Shown here: positions 5,182-6,970 of the stretch, one piece after another
Layout of the letters: each line of letters starts with the position of its first letter
Numbering within the stretch: position 1 is the first letter of the stretch
Origin: Aromatoleum sp.
Lineage (GTDB): Bacteria > Pseudomonadota > Gammaproteobacteria > Burkholderiales > Casimicrobiaceae
Length of the DNA: 6,970 nucleotides
Assembly: GCA_010365205.1 (NCBI GenBank)
Contig: JAAFGU010000126.1
Location: forward strand, 1-6,970
Reading direction: 5' to 3'
Position numbers and translations under genes: made by a program
The notes under the pieces: generated by a model
Seen by the model: only the letters and a program-made list of their open reading frames with translations
What the model was told of the DNA's origin: nothing
The model's database searches: none

Positions 5182-5196
5182 CGGGCCTGCCGCCCG
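5182..5196. repeat. Second small hairpin in the ilvD leader
   Basis: CGGGC-CTGCC-GCCCG forms a 5-bp stem directly after the 9-bp hairpin, leaving the GAGGAG ribosome-binding site (about 5207-5212) unpaired. No T-run follows, and no leader peptide rich in Ile, Leu or Val codons is present, so a classical attenuator is unlikely. Confidence 0.25.
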
Positions 5197-5220
5197 CATT
5201 GTCCCCGAGGAGTCCGTTTG

Positions 5221-6903
5221 ATGTCGTTCAACCGCCGTTCCAGGCACGTCACCCAGGGCATCGCCCGTTCTCCCAATCGCGCGATGCTGCGCGCGGTCGG
5301 TTTCAACGACGGCGATTTCGACAAACCGATCGTCGGCGTCGCCAACGGGCACAGCACAATGAATCCCTGCAACGCCGGCATCCAGCCGCTGGTCGACCGG
5401 GCGATGGCGATGCTGAAGGAAGCGGGCGCGATGCCGCAGGTGTTCGGCATCCCGACCGTCACCGACGGCATCGGCATGGGCACCGAGGGCATGAAGTACT
5501 CGCTGGTGTCGCGCGAGGTGATCGCCGATGCCATCGAAACGTCCGTAAACGGACAGTGCATGGATGGCGTGGTCGTCGTCGGCGGCTGCGACAAGAACAT
5601 GCCCGCGGGCGTGATGGCGATGGCGCGAATGAACGTGCCGGGCATCTTCGTCTATGCAGGCACGATCAAGCCCGGCCATTGGAAGGGCCAGACGCTCACC
5701 ATCGTGTCCCCATTCGAAGCGGTGGGCGCCTACGCCGCCGGCACGATGTCGAAGGACGACTACGACGGGATCGAAAGGAACGCCTGCCCGAGCGTGGGCG
5801 CCTGCGGCGGGATGTACACAGCGAACACAATGTCCTCGTCGTTCGAGGCGCTGGGCATGAGCCTGCTGGGATCGTCGCAGATGGCGTCGCCCGATGCGGA
5901 GAAGGCGGACTCGGCCGCGGCGTCGGCGAAAGTGCTGGTCGCGGCGATCAAGAAGGATCTGAAGCCGCGCGACATCATCACCCGCAAGTCGATCGAGAAT
6001 GCGATCGCACTGGTGATGGCGACCGGCGGTTCGACCAACGCGGTGCTGCACTACCTCGCCATCGCGTCCGCCGCAGAAGTCGCGTGGACCATCGACGATT
6101 TCGAACGCATTCGCCAACGCGTTCCCGTGCTTTGTAATCTCAAGCCCTCGGGCCAGTACGTCGCCGTGGACTTCCACAAGGCCGGCGGCGTCCCGCAGGT
6201 CCTCAAGATGCTGTTGAAGGCCGGCGTGCTGCACGGCGATTGCATGACGATCACCGGCCGCACGATGGCCGAGGAGCTCGCGGGGATCCCGGACGCGCCA
6301 CGCAAGGACCAGGACGTCATCCGGCCGTGGGACAAGCCGATGTATGCGCAGGGCCATCTCGCGATTCTCAAAGGCAACCTGTCGCCGGAAGGCTGCGTGG
6401 CGAAGATCACCGGCCTCAAGAATCCCTCGATTACCGGCCCGGCGCGCGTGTTCGACTCGGAAAACGAGGTGATGGACGCCATCATGGCGAAGAAGATCAA
6501 GGCCGGTGACGTCATCGTCATCCGCTACGAAGGGCCGAAGGGCGGTCCCGGAATGCAGGAGATGCTGGCGCCGACGTCGGCGTTGATTGGGCAGGGACTC
6601 GGAGAATCGGTCGGCCTCATCACCGACGGACGGTTCTCGGGCGGCACCTGGGGGATGGTCGTTGGCCATGTTGCGCCCGAGGCCTACGCCGGCGGGACGA
6701 TCGCGCTGGTGCAGGAAGGCGATTCGATCACCATCGACGCGCACCGGCTGCTGATTCAGCTCAACGTCGCGGACGACGAACTCGCGCGCCGCCGCGCCGC
6801 ATGGAAGCAGCCGCCGCCGCGCTACACGCGAGGGCTGCTCGCGAAATACATGCGGCTGGTCTCGACGGCGAGCAAGGGGGCGATCACGGACGGTGGCGAG
6901 TGA
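5221..6903 (+). CDS. ilvD: Dihydroxy-acid dehydratase
   Basis: IlvD dehydrates 2,3-dihydroxy-isovalerate and 2,3-dihydroxy-3-methylvalerate to the 2-keto acids that give valine, leucine and isoleucine (and pantothenate), in the cytosol. The 560-residue product has the iron-sulfur ligands C50 (NPCNAG), C123 (GGCDKNMPAG) and C195 (GACGGMYTANTM), metal-binding D82 (TDGIGMGTEG) and D124, the lysine K125 that is carbamylated in the family, and the catalytic serine S473 in DGRFSGGTWG. Length and motif spelling fit the shorter, relatively oxygen-stable [2Fe-2S] subgroup (plant, cyanobacterial and mycobacterial enzymes) rather than the roughly 616-residue [4Fe-4S] E. coli type; the cluster type is an inference. 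I chose ATG 5221 because GAGGAG lies 8 bases before it and it gives a standard N-terminus. It is divergent from lgt and overlaps no other gene. Confidence 0.97.
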   Translation: MSFNRRSRHVTQGIARSPNRAMLRAVGFNDGDFDKPIVGVANGHSTMNPCNAGIQPLVDRAMAMLKEAGAMPQVFGIPTVTDGIGMGTEGMKYSLVSREVIADAIETSVNGQCMDGVVVVGGCDKNMPAGVMAMARMNVPGIFVYAGTIKPGHWKGQTLTIVSPFEAVGAYAAGTMSKDDYDGIERNACPSVGACGGMYTANTMSSSFEALGMSLLGSSQMASPDAEKADSAAASAKVLVAAIKKDLKPRDIITRKSIENAIALVMATGGSTNAVLHYLAIASAAEVAWTIDDFERIRQRVPVLCNLKPSGQYVAVDFHKAGGVPQVLKMLLKAGVLHGDCMTITGRTMAEELAGIPDAPRKDQDVIRPWDKPMYAQGHLAILKGNLSPEGCVAKITGLKNPSITGPARVFDSENEVMDAIMAKKIKAGDVIVIRYEGPKGGPGMQEMLAPTSALIGQGLGESVGLITDGRFSGGTWGMVVGHVAPEAYAGGTIALVQEGDSITIDAHRLLIQLNVADDELARRRAAWKQPPPRYTRGLLAKYMRLVSTASKGAITDGGE

Positions 6904-6970
6904 CGGCTTCATCGCGGCGGCGAGCTGTTGCCGGTCCAACCGTGTTTCCCGTCGAGGGCTCGGTCCGCCC
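6904..6970. other. Unassigned 67 bases after ilvD
   Basis: I see no recognisable gene end or start here. A plus-strand frame beginning at GTG 6893 stays open to the edge, but its translation is short and matches no family I know. No T-run terminator is visible. Confidence 0.4.

Noticed and set aside
5137..5220. TTG starts that would extend IlvD by 28 residues and Lgt by 14
   Set aside because: Both arise because the palindrome TTGGCCAA reads TTG-GCC-AA on each strand, so both extensions begin Met-Ala-Asn. Neither extension resembles its family, and better starts exist downstream.
5132..5220. Leader-peptide attenuation of ilvD
   Set aside because: I found no short open frame with runs of Ile, Leu or Val codons and no T-run after the hairpins.
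4590..6137. A 515-codon plus-strand open frame running through lgt and into ilvD
   Set aside because: It crosses two confirmed genes and their control region, and its translation is low-complexity Arg/Gly/His-rich.
5179..6939. A 586-codon minus-strand open frame
   Set aside because: It is the antisense shadow of ilvD, Arg/His-rich and without recognisable motifs.
6893..6970. A gene start overlapping the ilvD end (GTG at 6893)
   Set aside because: The 26 visible codons show no family resemblance and there is no clear ribosome-binding site; too little sequence to support a call.

Overview
The window is GC-rich chromosomal DNA with dense, bidirectionally organised core genes. Synteny (cutA, a dsbD-type gene and tlpA leading into accB-accC-prmA, with lgt divergent from ilvD) and protein style point to a betaproteobacterium. 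The genus cannot be named from this stretch. There is no sign of phage, transposon, CRISPR or foreign base composition.

Layout. Positions 1-3806 are a minus-strand block. Read in transcription order it is cutA (divalent-cation tolerance protein), a gene for an isolated DsbD N-terminal domain, tlpA (membrane-anchored thioredoxin), a 359-base gap, accB (biotin carboxyl carrier protein), accC (biotin carboxylase) and the first 38 codons of prmA (ribosomal protein L11 methyltransferase), which runs off the left edge. fxsA (3805-4212, plus) diverges from cutA with overlapping start codons. lgt (4287-5102, minus) converges on fxsA. ilvD (5221-6903, plus) diverges from lgt across a 118-base control region. 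The last 67 bases hold nothing I can identify.

Functions. accB and accC make the biotin-dependent half of acetyl-CoA carboxylase, the first committed step of fatty acid synthesis. The nDsbD-like protein and TlpA are both predicted to handle thiols in the periplasm. Lgt puts the diacylglycerol anchor on prolipoproteins. IlvD makes the 2-keto acids for branched-chain amino acid synthesis. FxsA is a small inner-membrane protein and CutA a small trimeric cytosolic protein.

What stands out. No new system is evident; nearly all genes are standard families with intact active sites. Two places depart from the arrangement I expect in this neighbourhood. The dsbD-type gene stops after its first domain, lacking both the transmembrane electron-relay domain and the C-terminal thioredoxin domain. 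The position where aroQ usually precedes accB holds a 359-base non-coding gap, which contains a fragment reading ILVLHGP, the N-terminal signature of type II dehydroquinase (AroQ). Two divergent gene pairs also have very compressed control regions, with overlapping start codons (cutA/fxsA) and overlapping -10 elements around a perfect 12-base palindrome (lgt/ilvD).
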